Of a stretch of DNA of 64,000 bases, positions 25,754-36,273 are shown in pieces. The position numbers and the translations under genes were made by a program. How positions within the stretch are numbered: the first letter of the stretch is position 1; each line of letters starts with the position of its first letter. This DNA comes from Rhynchospora pubera. Lineage: Eukaryota; Streptophyta; Magnoliopsida; Poales; Cyperaceae. The stretch spans positions 18,089,501 through 18,153,500 of the forward strand of contig CM051460.1 of the NCBI GenBank assembly GCA_028095005.1, written 5' to 3'. Under the pieces are notes generated by a model. That model did no database searches. It was given only the letters and a program-made list of their open reading frames with translations, and was not told the DNA's origin.

Positions 25754-27193
25754 CAATGCTAGTGCAAGGAAACAGAGAACAATATGTGTGAATTAATTTG
25801 TGCGTAAAAGAGAGAGGCGCAGCGAAGAAATGAAATATTAGAGAGTATATACCTATAAAATGCTCTTCAAATTAGGTTTATCAAGCAACTGCGAAAAAAA
25901 ATAAAATAAAAATAGAAACAGCGTATATTAGACAAAACAAAAGAAGTGCGCTACCACTTTAGTCTTTTTACTCGCTCATTTAGGAAACAATGACACCGTC
26001 ATCAGTCCATCACTCACCACTCACCAGTTTTATCCATAAATCAATGTATCTCACTTAAATTTAGCAAAGGTACATTTTCATTTAATTTTAAAATTTATTT
26101 ATGGTAATAATATCTATATTGGTGGGATGCTCTATGGTCAACTGAACTGAAATTAATTTGGTAGCATTTGTTTCCTTTTTTTTATTTTGCCGTTTAAGTT
26201 AGCAAAAGATCTGGTCCACCTGGAGACTCTAGTGTATCCGCAAGCAAATAAAAAAAGGGACATTTTAATTTTTTTTTTGTAAAACATAATTATGTCATTA
26301 ATTAAAAATAGAATTGCATGTTTTTTTCGGTAGCACTTGAATATTTACTAAACAAAATGGAAGAACAACAAGTCACTAATCGACTACAACTCGTGCAGCA
26401 TGACCAATTTATTTTGATTTGTTAGAAAAAGTATACTATATATTTAAGGAAAAATTATAATAAAAATAAGTTTCTTTGGTGGATACCGATTCAGGGAAGT
26501 TTGCCCAACCTTTTTCTTTGATAAGTTTGTGTTCTAGTTACCTCCAATTCATCCTCCTGAACATGCATGTCTAACAACGAAATTTAATGATAAAAAAAAA
26601 GTGAAAGAGGTTGAAAGAGTAACCGATACTAGAAATATAGAATGCTTCCCTTCGTTTGTGTTATATTAGTTGCAAAAGCATAAAGCTTTTAAACTTTATC
26701 ACTTCTTCAAAAAATATTTAAAATTAGATAAGCTCTTTTAGAAAAAGATATATTTAAAAAAATTGAGTCTAACTGTTGATAATTTCTTCAATACAAATAA
26801 AAGTTTTTTAAATTAAAAGATCGCATATTCAAAATCCGACTGAAATATTTATGAAAATTTAATTTTAAAGATAAGTTAGAATTCTTTACTTGTAATTTAT
26901 CTTTAAAAAAATAGTCTCGGAAGGTAGCAATAAATTGTTATATGTTTCCATACATCAGTATTATAAATAAAATCCGTGGGAGTCCGCATACAAATTTTTT
27001 TAGAGAACTCGACACGGAAGCTGACAAATGTATGGTGTTAATCATTTTATCTATCTTGACTATGTAGCAGAATGTGTTGCTAGAAGTAGAAGAGCCTAAA
27101 ATGACCCGTCACAACAAAGTTCGCTCACCCTCTTATCTCTCTCTGCCCTTTCTCCTTTGTTCGCATCATAATTAATTCATCTGTACCGCATAT
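25754..27193. other. Gene-free region, probably partly Helitron
   Basis: This is the upstream region of the broken MED15-like gene, then AT-rich DNA up to the second Helitron terminus. Nothing coding was recognised. The Helitron 5' end could not be located. Confidence 0.35.
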
Positions 27194-27223
27194 ATCGAGC
27201 GAAGCTCGATTTCCCCACCTAGT
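27194..27223 (+). mobile_element. Second Helitron 3' terminus
   Basis: Stem ATCGAGC / GCTCGAT (27,194-27,200 with 27,204-27,210, loop GAA) is followed by CTAGT at 27,219-27,223. The design is the same as at 3458-3486, and one stem pair is changed on both sides (C:G to A:T). The 5' end of this element was not found. Confidence 0.8.
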
Positions 27224-27404
27224 AAAAGAATTAAAGTACGAACATGCAATTGCTTATATAATTAAACTCTTAATGAAATGACTTTGCTCTATTCAATTGA
27301 TCTGCCCCCAATTTCTTTTGTTATGGTGGCGACCGGAGATGCAGGTGGAGAGAGACGGTGGAATTGAAATAGGAATTCGGGGGAGATCGTTGTGGAGTAT
27401 GACT

Positions 27405-28107
27405 TGGGGTGATAACGGATAGTATAGTGGTGAAATTATACTTGTATCTATATTTTTTTTATCGAATACGAATACAAATATGAATATGTTAAGATATTAA
27501 ATAAATATAAATACAAATTGAATATTGTCGGATATGAATACGAATAAGGATATGTTTTTAATATTAAAAGAAATATTATAAAACTAACAAACTAATAGAA
27601 ATAAAATAAATAAAATAATAATATCAATATCAAATAACATCATACATCAAAATATTATATTAATCATATGTAGCCATCACAAATATTGTCATCATATCAT
27701 GATACTAGAGAATAAAATTAATTGCATATTACTAGTCCAATCAAAATATTATCGTAAGTCTATGGATCTAATAAAATAATTATTATCTAACCAAGTGTTC
27801 TCTAATATATTATAGGAGTAATTGTATTAATTATTTTGGGTCACTGAAATACGGATAAATAGATTAAATACCTATCGGATATGGATAATATATATATATT
27901 TTTTTTTGTTGAATAAGGATATGGATCGGATAGTGTGAAAACTATAATTGTATTCATATATATTTTTTTTGTCAGATATGAATATGAATACGAATACGAT
28001 TCGAATATTAAGTGTTTTTTTTTTTGGATTTGGACTCAGATATGGATCGAAATCGGATCAGAATGGAGTTTATTCGATCTTTTTTCAACTTTTCATCCCT
28101 AGAACTA
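27405..28107. mobile_element. Non-autonomous hAT-like element rich in GGATA words
   Basis: The left end GGGGTGATAACGGATAGT and the right end (inverted) AGGGATGAAAAG are similar. Both halves contain ATGGATCGGATAGTG and GAATACGAATAC blocks in inverted arrangement. The flanks AGTATGAC and ACTATGAC could be an 8-bp target duplication with one mismatch. Related words occur at 4455-4660. The borders are approximate. Confidence 0.45.
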
Positions 28108-28919
28108 TGACCAATTCAAATTGGAAAAACAGAGGAAGGCGGTAGAATTTGGTCGGAAGAACAATTGGGTCTATTTATACCTGAAAAAAAGACGGCACCG
28201 ACAACACGGAGAATGAATGAAGCAAAAGGTTGTATCTGATTCTGAGCAACTGTTTCAGTTTGTATGGCCCGACCCAAAAAAATTGTATGGCCCGACCCAA
28301 GCTTCATCTTCTCCAGTTCAGACTCATTCCAGCGTAATAGATACACTACAGAAAGCAAACGCAAGATGTAGAAATGGAGATGAAGACTTTCATCTTGAAT
28401 TGCATTTGTAGTAAAAGACTTCTCTTGAATCATATCATATTTAGATAATATATGTTAGAATTATCTCCTTATTCCGCCATTTAATTCCAGAAATTACTAA
28501 ATTGCAAAACAACCTCTGTCAGTTAATTTGAGTCATAGCACATGCCAAAAGTGACCTCGTTGAATTTCAATTTTCAATCGATGATGCTTTTCACAGTTTG
28601 GCAGTCAATTTAAGATCTGATGGACCAGATTAAAATATTAAAAGCTGGATTAAAATATTAAAATTTTCAATAGACCATGTCTTTTCACAATTTTTTTTTT
28701 AAGGCTTGGCATGCCTGATTAAAATATTAAAAGCTGGATGCAATGTGAGCCCTTTGATCTTAATATGGGGCACTCCAAGTTAAAAATTCTATTTGCTGTT
28801 GTAAAAAAATTTTTTTTTTTAGAAACCTTGTCGCGTGGCTTCTAAAAAAATAATCACGGGAACAAACTGGAGTAATAGCAATTCTCAATTCATGGGTGAA
28901 ACCAAAAAATTTAACTAGT
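28108..28919. other. Gene-free stretch
   Basis: No gene recognised. A TTAAAATATTAAAAGCTGGAT word is repeated at about 28,630-28,740. Long open frames on both strands at 28,116-28,433 have no recognisable domain. Confidence 0.35.
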
Positions 28920-28991
28920 GAGGTGTTCCGAGAATCGAACTCGGGACCTCTCGCACCCGAAGCGAGAATCATACCACTAGACCAAACACCC
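28920..28991 (-). tRNA. tRNA-Pro (CGG)
   Basis: Read on the minus strand, the 72-nt gene starts GGGTGTTTGGTCTAGTGG, has the anticodon stem-loop CTCGC-TTCGGGT-GCGAG (anticodon CGG) and the T arm CCGAG-TTCGATT-CTCGG. The internal promoter elements (A box TGGTCTAGTGG, B box GGTTCGATTC-like as AGTTCGATTCT) are present. The acceptor stem pairs except that base 72 is U rather than C, giving a G1-U72 wobble. There is no encoded CCA, as expected for a nuclear gene, and there is no intron. Confidence 0.93.
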
Positions 28992-29141
28992 TTTTGCTAA
29001 AATTTTTGTTTTCGATGAATTTAAAGGATATTAGTTTAATCGTAAACACCCAAAAAAAAAAAAAACAAATATACATTTTAATATTACAATAAACTGTACA
29101 GCCTAACTAAAAGACAATCGAATTCGAAACAATCATATCCC

Positions 29142-30909
29142 TTAGATCCTACTTCCTACTAGTATTTCTTTCATAACCATATTCCTGGTCTTGTTAATTG
29201 TCATAAAGCACAAGTACAAATGCTCCTCCAATTCATCCAACTGTTGGTTAAAACTAGTATCATTTCTCCACAGCTGCCTTACCACCTCCTGTGCCAATCT
29301 CCTCTTTCCATCATCTCTCCTCTCAAAGCACATCTTGATCAAATCCATCATGTGCTCCACCTCATCTCTCAACCTCTCGACCAACCGACTAATTGTGTCC
29401 AAATCTCGGTTCAATATGTATACTCCTTTTGTAGCTGCATCAAGCTGAGACACTACTCGTCGAAGCCATTTGTTTGAGATGAAGCGACATGAGCTAGGGA
29501 TTATTGTTGGAACAAAGAAAAGAGGCGCGACTAGTATGTTAACTGCAATGCAAGCGCCGACCACTGCTGCAGAAGTTGTGATTATAATAAAAGAGATTGA
29601 GAGTACTGTCTTGATGTTAGTAATGTGTTTCAGCTTGGCAAGAGCCTTCCTCCTCCCCAAATTAAGCCGCTTGAGTAGGCTAGATGAACCGTCTTGAGCC
29701 TGCAATTAATCAACATTTTAGGAAAGAAAAGACTGCTATAGTTTTATGAACAGTGAGCCCGGCCCTATGTCAAACAAGTCGGATGTCAGCCGTATATATA
29801 TTGCTAGAACTTACATACAGTGATTAATGGATCGAATGAATATTCTGTTGATTTAATATTTTGGAAATTGGAAAAAATGAAGTCACATCATGCCAATAGT
29901 TTTGGACAAAATTTATTATACTGTCAATATAAAATGCTAACTGATCACTTGTACACGTTAATTATCTGCTTAAACTTCTAAGCAACTGGTTTGTTAATTA
30001 ACAAAGTAATACCTACTTACCTAGGTTTTACCAACAGGTAGAGAGATCGCGCGAGGCACTAATTAAAGGGTAAAAACAGAACTGAGATAAACACATTGGC
30101 ATTAACATCTAAGCGAAGTTAGACACCAAAAAAAAAAAGGTGAAAATTACCGTTCTTAGCTGTTGCTGAGAGGTGGCAAAATAGTCAAATGGATCAAACG
30201 ACCTTGCAAGATCAGCAAAGTGTTTATCAAAACCATTTTTTGTCGGTCCATCAGAATTAATCAATCGGAGATCCAACTTCATTGGCCGGTACCGGAGCCT
30301 AATCTGCTCTATGTCCTTCAACAGCTTCCCACAGACAAGCGATGCATTTGCCGTCTCTGAATAATAATCACTCAACAGAGTCTGTGCGTCTGGATGGTTA
30401 TCCTTTCTTGTGGCGGCGAGGACTTTTGTGGCAGTTGCTTGATCGGGGTCAAGAAGTTGTTCAGAGAAGAAGTGTGAAGAAGGGAGTTTGGTACTGCTAT
30501 GGCCTTGAAGTGCTTTGCCGTGAGATAAAGTGAGGTCCAAAACACGTGCCCAAAATTCGTTGTATGATTCGGTTCTGAATGCACTAGTGTATTCTTCACG
30601 CAGGTCGAAGCTTGATGATGGCATTGGAGATATTACATCTTCAGCTGATATAAGAAAAAATATGAGTTCAATGAAGATTTAAAACCTGACAAAAAAAATA
30701 TGATTAAAATTATGTAAATTATAAATAAATATTAATTCAAAGGGAAAGAAATAACATAAGATATGTAGTGATGATAAAACATCATAAATATGATATTATA
30801 GATTATTCATTATCTTATGTACCTTAAGAGGAAGAGTTTAATATATAGAGAGAATACCTTTTGAGTTTTTGCAATTAAATTTCCGGAAAATGTTGAATCT
30901 TATGCGCAT
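29142..30909 (-). CDS. UPF0496 / At14a-like (DUF677) membrane protein, 3 exons
   Basis: Exons on the minus strand: 30909-30858, 30644-30151, 29699-29142, with GT-AG introns and closing phases, giving 367 aa. The first exon supplies MRIRFNIFRKFNCKNSK and the second continues with EEYTSAFRTESYNEFWARVL, the hallmark N-terminal block of plant UPF0496 proteins. Two adjacent hydrophobic segments in exon 3 (SISFIIITTSAAVVGACIAV and ILVAPLFFVPTII) form the family's central membrane hairpin. It is followed by a helical C-terminal part with RLVERLRDEVEHM. The length fits the family (about 360-390 aa). The Arabidopsis relative At14a has been linked to cell-wall/plasma-membrane/cytoskeleton contact; the function of this copy is unknown. 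The start was chosen because it creates a short first exon joining in phase. A tRNA-Pro lies just downstream. Confidence 0.85.
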
Positions 30910-33403
30910 GCTTTTGCCTATTCTCGTTGACCAGTGTCGATCTACCACAATTAGTAATTACAGAAAAAGGATGAGGTTTATATATATCTAGCTCAAACAG
31001 AAGAAACTAGAAACGGAAAAATTGCCAATAGAAGAAAGAAAGGTGTTTATATATGGAAGAAGATGCTCAGCTCTTTGCCTTAAAGGGTTAGTTTTCCTTT
31101 TGTTTTAGTTCAGCTAATGTGCTTGAGAGGAGACTTTGAATCCAAGTATGGACAGAAAGGCAGTAAGAGAAAAAAAAAATAGTAAAAGATTTGACATATC
31201 CCTTTCAACATGACACTTGGAAGCATATATAGACTTGAGGCTTCCATTGATTGTTTACGTGTTGGTAGAGACTTAGAAGCAAGGCCAAGACAATACATAC
31301 TCAAAATCAAAGGAAAACTTGTGGTTATACTAAAAAGATGGGATGGATATATTCCACATAAAGAGAGGATATGATTTCCTTGATTCGTGGCTTGTATCAA
31401 TTAATCAGCCGTCAAATACCAAACACTATTGCTTGTGCAAATTGGTTCTAATCAGCACTTGACAGGTCATACTTAACTTACTGAAAATATATAATTAACG
31501 ATTGATCAATAACCCATAAAGTTTAGAAAATTAATTTTATGCTAATAAGTTGTATTAAAAAGGATGGTGATACTTTATGATCATATTTGGTGCGCTCCAG
31601 GTCGATCGGGTTACAACCTAGATCCGATAATTTTATAACAAATATCATTTCGTGAAATCTAACTGATGATATTTGGTGGGGGACCTTAAAACATCATTAT
31701 CTACAGCTTTGAAAATAACAATCGACGTGGCATCCCCAGGATCCAAGAAAGGAGACCTGAGATCTCTGTATAGAAGCAACAGGAGACACGAAGACGAGAC
31801 TCCAATGCCATGTGGGCTAAATATAATCTTGTTAGTGTCATGTTTACGTTATTTTGTCTCATTTAACGGGTTTTAAAGTGAGTGGAGACGAATACATGTC
31901 TACGTAAATTACACACCATGAAGAATGGATAAGCGATTTTTTTTGGTCTGAAAAGCAAATTATGCCGACTGTGAAATTTACCGCAAATTAAGTAATAATA
32001 ATAATAAACGTGTCACGAGTTTTTTATATCATAATTTATTATGGAATTAAAATATAAACATCAATGAACATGTTGATTAAATTTATGATTTTTATTATTG
32101 TAATGTAACATTTGAATAATTGTTTTAGTTTATTTTATCTAATATCAAAAGAACAAAAAATAAATACACTAAAATTAATCTACCCAAATCATCTTGACAC
32201 TCTTGTTTTTTTTTTATTTGGAACTTTTGGTCTTTTGAAAACATAAAGTAACATTATAATTTTTTTATCTGACTATCACTCGTCAAGAAGAATAAGGCAA
32301 CGTGTTAATTTCATTGGTTAGACTATGAATTTCAAAATATTAATACAATATATGTTGTGGTATCTTGTGGCTATAAAAGGGTCTATACTGGATAATAGTG
32401 ATATTTATTAACATTTTCATTGACGCAAAAGTAAGTCCAACAAGTAGTACTCCTAAAATATTAATATTTTTGTGATAATTATTATTTTTTAAAAAAGATT
32501 GAAAGATTTTGTGTTGATATTAGGCAATTATGAAAATATACAACAAATAGGTTCAATAATTGATAGAAAAAGATTGTTATAAAAAGACTATTCACACAAT
32601 TCTAAATACAAAAACGTCAAATTATTTTTTATGTTTTATGCAAATGCTGGTATATCAACTTTTTGAAAGAGCAATTACCTTCAAAATAATGTCAAATGTT
32701 ACGCATAGAGGTTATAACTTATAAGACTATAAGAGTGATACGGTCTTAAGATGCTAATCATACTCTTGCTGAGCCATAAAAAAACTGAGATAGACCGAAC
32801 TGTTGTTATCACTCATCACGTGACACGTTGTCTCATGCTTTGGTTTATCGGAGATATCTGCAAATTGAACAAGCACCACTTGTATCCTCATTTTTCGTTA
32901 TGGGTTGAGGTATTTTATTTTTGGTATTGTATTGTATGCGTGAAAAACCTTCCAATGTCTGGATTTTCTTGTATTTTAGCTTCTTTTGTTGTATATATAT
33001 CATTTCATATCCGGTTCATAGCTTATCTCAAATGTCATAAGGTTCAGAAATTATCAAGAATGTTAAATTCGAAGAATTGTATAACTTTCCTTTATCGGAC
33101 GTCATACTAAAAATAAAAGCCCACAAAACATCTTAGGCCCAAAATTTCTTTGGAGAAAAGTTCCAATTCTTTACTGTACAGTACTGATGCACTTTTGAAG
33201 CTACATGTCATTATTGAAATTATGCCATAAAGGCAAAAAAAATTATAATAATCCTCAAAATGCTAACAGTTTTGAAAATTTGAAGAGTACTAATCCATGC
33301 ACCAGAAATCTTTTGAGAATAGTCTCTGGTGTAGCTGATACACTAATCCTCGACACGCTTCTTTCTATTCTTATTAGATCATTGAATGAAGTCTTCAATG
33401 CTC
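30910..33403. other. Intergenic region between UPF0496 and MESD-like genes
   Basis: It contains the promoter side of the minus-strand UPF0496 gene (near 30,910-31,420) and the downstream side of the MESD-like gene. No coding sequence was recognised; short open frames (for example 32,751-33,110) have no known domain. Confidence 0.4.
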
Positions 33404-34510
33404 CTAAAGCTCATCTTTATCACTATTATGAGAAGCATGCTTCTCTCTGTGTAGCTTCTCTATAACCTGATCCAATGGTGGATCTCCTGGCCTTCTGTAG
33501 GTTTGATCACCAAGCTTTACCTCATATGCATCATTCTGATGCAAGATAAACTCCTTTACCTAAAACCGCAGCATGATCCAAAATTAGGTACTTTTACTAC
33601 TGTACTGACACTAAGACATACAATTTACACCATCATTAAATCTAGAATTTGCTAAAAGGAAAGTAATGAACTCTGTATGTACGTGTACCTCTTCCACATC
33701 CTGACCTCTCTCCATGGTAAACATGAATGTATTCAAATCGACTGCCATGAAGCGGACATCAACAGCTCCGGCTTTGAGCATTTTGCTCCATTTTATTGCG
33801 ATATTTTGTATATCATCCTACAAAGATTTCGTATACTTCGAATAAATTTCAAATCAAACTCTTCCAATGAAAATTGGAAACAATTCGACTCAAATCAAAT
33901 GAATTGTTAAAATAATGGAAATCACATCCTAAATCTAACCAACCCAAACAGACCTAAAAACTGTTGATACCAAGATTAACCTGATGACTGACACAACCCA
34001 TTTAACTCAAAATTACTGATCAGAGAACCAAAATTGGCATGTAAAATTGGATTGAAGTTCAAATTGAATTAGAAAGAAATTATTAGAAGAGTACAAGAAC
34101 TCACCAGATAAATCCCATCTAATCACACAGAAATTGATCAGAACCAACTACCAGTTTCAACCTAAGTTGTTTACATTAAGTGACAAATCTTGAAATTATT
34201 GCAAAAGAAGGTTTACCTTAGTACGAGAGACACCGAATCGGAGCTTGACAAACCCATAACTAGGCCCTGTATGCCGCTTCATCAACTCCTCTTGTATCCT
34301 ACTCGGATCCATGTTTGCGAAATCGGGTGGAGGAAGGTTCTTATCGGGTCCAGACCCACTATTCTTGGAGCCCCATTGCTTCCATTCCTCATCCTCTTCG
34401 TCATCAGCCACGTCATCGAGATCGTCCGGTATGGTTAGCCTCTTCTTGTACGCCTCCGTTGCAACTAATATCGAGGCGAAGAAGACGAGCACGAGAAGTG
34501 TTCGACGCAT
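33404..34510 (-). CDS. MESD-like ER chaperone, 3 exons, KDEL end
   Basis: Exons on the minus strand: 34510-34217, 33817-33689, 33559-33404, with GT-AG introns all in phase 0, giving 192 aa. It begins with a clear signal peptide (MRRTLLVLVFFASILVATEA), then an acidic linker (DDLDDVADDEEDEEWKQWG). The MESD-like domain follows: EELMKRHTGPSYGFVKLRFG, then KWSKMLKAGAVDVRFMAVD, and LGDQTYRRPGDPPLDQVIEKL split across exons 2-3. It ends in KDEL, the plant ER-retention signal, after a charged tail. Animal MESD chaperones LDL-receptor-family proteins in the ER; plants have homologues whose clients are not established, so an ER folding role is inferred. The gene looks intact. A hAT MITE lies only 114 bp upstream of the start codon. 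Confidence 0.9.
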
Positions 34511-34624
34511 TGCCAGAGGTAATCGCTTCTAATTATTATTAGATTTTAAATTTTTAATCGATGGAAGTGAGAGAGAATTTCTTGGATTTGAAAGCGGAAT
34601 GTATTCTTTGTCGCTTGAGATTTG

Positions 34625-35253
34625 TAGGGGTGAGCAAAACACTCGTAAGTCGTGAGCTAACTCGAACTCGACTCAGAAAAGCTCGATTGCAACTCGAGCC
34701 AACGGAACTTGAGTTGGAAGAACTCGAGCTGAACTAATTCGGTTGGTTAACGAGTCGAGTTTGAGTTGAAGTCAACTCAGCTCGCAACTCGTGAGCTAAC
34801 TCGTGACATAATAAATTTATATTTCAAATATATATTATTAACATAATTTATGAGTACTAAAAATTTATAAATTAATAAAAATAATTTTCTTCTTCTATAT
34901 TTATATTTTAGATAATATTACATATGATAGATTGAGTTTCAAGACATATTTTGTTTCAAATCAATAAAAAGAATATAAAGACAATAATTTTATTGTTTAC
35001 AATATTGTATATGTCAAAAAAATTTAATACTAAAATAACATATGAATTAAATAAATAAAAATTTAAAGGATATATGTTTATTTCAAGCTAGCTCGTGAGC
35101 CCACGAGCTAGCTCGAGTTTGGGATGAGTCGAGTTTGAGCTAGCTTACAAAACTCGAAAGTATTTCTAACTCAGCTCGACTCAACTCGAGTTACAGCTGA
35201 GTTGAGTTTGAGTTGTCCCCGACTCGCTCGAACTCAGCTCATATACAGCCCTA
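34625..35253. mobile_element. hAT MITE just upstream of the MESD-like gene
   Basis: It begins TAGGGGTGAGC and ends ACAGCCCTA, flanked by a perfect 8-bp repeat GAGATTTG (34,617-34,624 and 35,254-35,261). Subterminal ~150-bp regions are packed with CTCGAGTT / AACTCGAG words in inverted arrangement; the centre is AT-rich. It is non-coding. Confidence 0.87.
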
Positions 35254-35759
35254 GAGATTTGGCAGGCGATTCACGCTCTTCTCGTTTGGGTGTAATAATA
35301 ATTAATAATTAATAATAACTATAATAAATGAGTTGTTATGTTTGGATTTGTGAAATTAATTAATTGAACCCCGCCGAAATTATAAGAGAGAGGGATTGGC
35401 CCGGAGTCGGATCGGAGTAGGATCGAGCCCAAAACCCTTTAGCCCAATTATGACTGTAAGCTATTTGGAAATTCTGACCCCGTCTAATGAGGATTAGTCG
35501 ATTACAAAGGAAATATTGTGATTTGTGAGTACATTATATGAAGAGGTTTTAAAATATCAACTGTTGACCATTTTGTCTTTTAAAATTTATATTTTATAAA
35601 AAGTAGGTGTTGCATTTCATACCCGATGAGAAAAATATTTTCATCTATTGAGGCTTCAATTCTCAGCATTGAGAGTAATTTTAATGCAGTCATAGAAATA
35701 ATACAACCAATATTGAGCTTATATGGTTATTCTAACATTAAATACCAAATAATCACAGA

Positions 35760-36024
35760 TAGGGGTGAAAAAGGACACTGTTTCGACCGTCCTTTCGTTT
35801 CATTTCGTCCAAAACGAAACGAAACGGTTAACGATTTTGGTTGCGTTTAAAACGAAACGGTTAACGAAAACTTGAAACAGTTTCGTCCATATGTATTTTC
35901 GTGATTTCGATTGTTTCGTCCAAAACGAAACGGTTAACGCAAATGATAGTCAATTTCGTTTTCAAGCGCCACGGTCAACGACACCGACAGTTTTCGTGGT
36001 CGTTTTAAAAGTTATGCAGCCCTA
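35760..36024. mobile_element. hAT MITE, 265 bp
   Basis: It begins TAGGGGTGAAAA and ends GCAGCCCTA, flanked by a perfect 8-bp repeat ATCACAGA (35,752-35,759 and 36,025-36,032). The interior is rich in AAAACGAAACGGTTAACG, related to the element at 11.6 kb. Confidence 0.87.
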
Positions 36025-36085
36025 ATCACAGATATTGGTGTTCATATCAATATAAATTAATTAACAAATGATGATATTCATATAC

Positions 36086-36273
36086 GTCTCCGTTTGGATG
36101 CGTTGAGAATAAGGTAGGAAGAAAGAAGAAAGGAAGAAATTTATTGGGAAGGGGTAAATTTATTGGGAAGTGTGTAACTTTTGTGAAGAGTTTGGATGGT
36201 TAAAAATAAATTTATTGGTAAAAAGTGGTTATTCCTTATTTCTTATTTCGGGAAGAAGCCATCCAAACGGAGG
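36086..36273. mobile_element. PIF/Harbinger-type MITE
   Basis: Near-identical to the copy at 19,541-19,729: left TCTCCGTTTGGATGCGTTGA, right GCCATCCAAACGGAGG, shared core AATTTATTGGGAAGTGTGTA. It was probably a recently active subfamily. Confidence 0.75.

Noticed and set aside
28116..28433. A 105-codon minus-strand open frame
   Set aside because: No domain, an unusual composition, and an overlapping open frame on the other strand; no promoter or splice support.
32751..33110. A 119-codon plus-strand open frame
   Set aside because: Looks hydrophobic by AT-richness only; no recognisable family.
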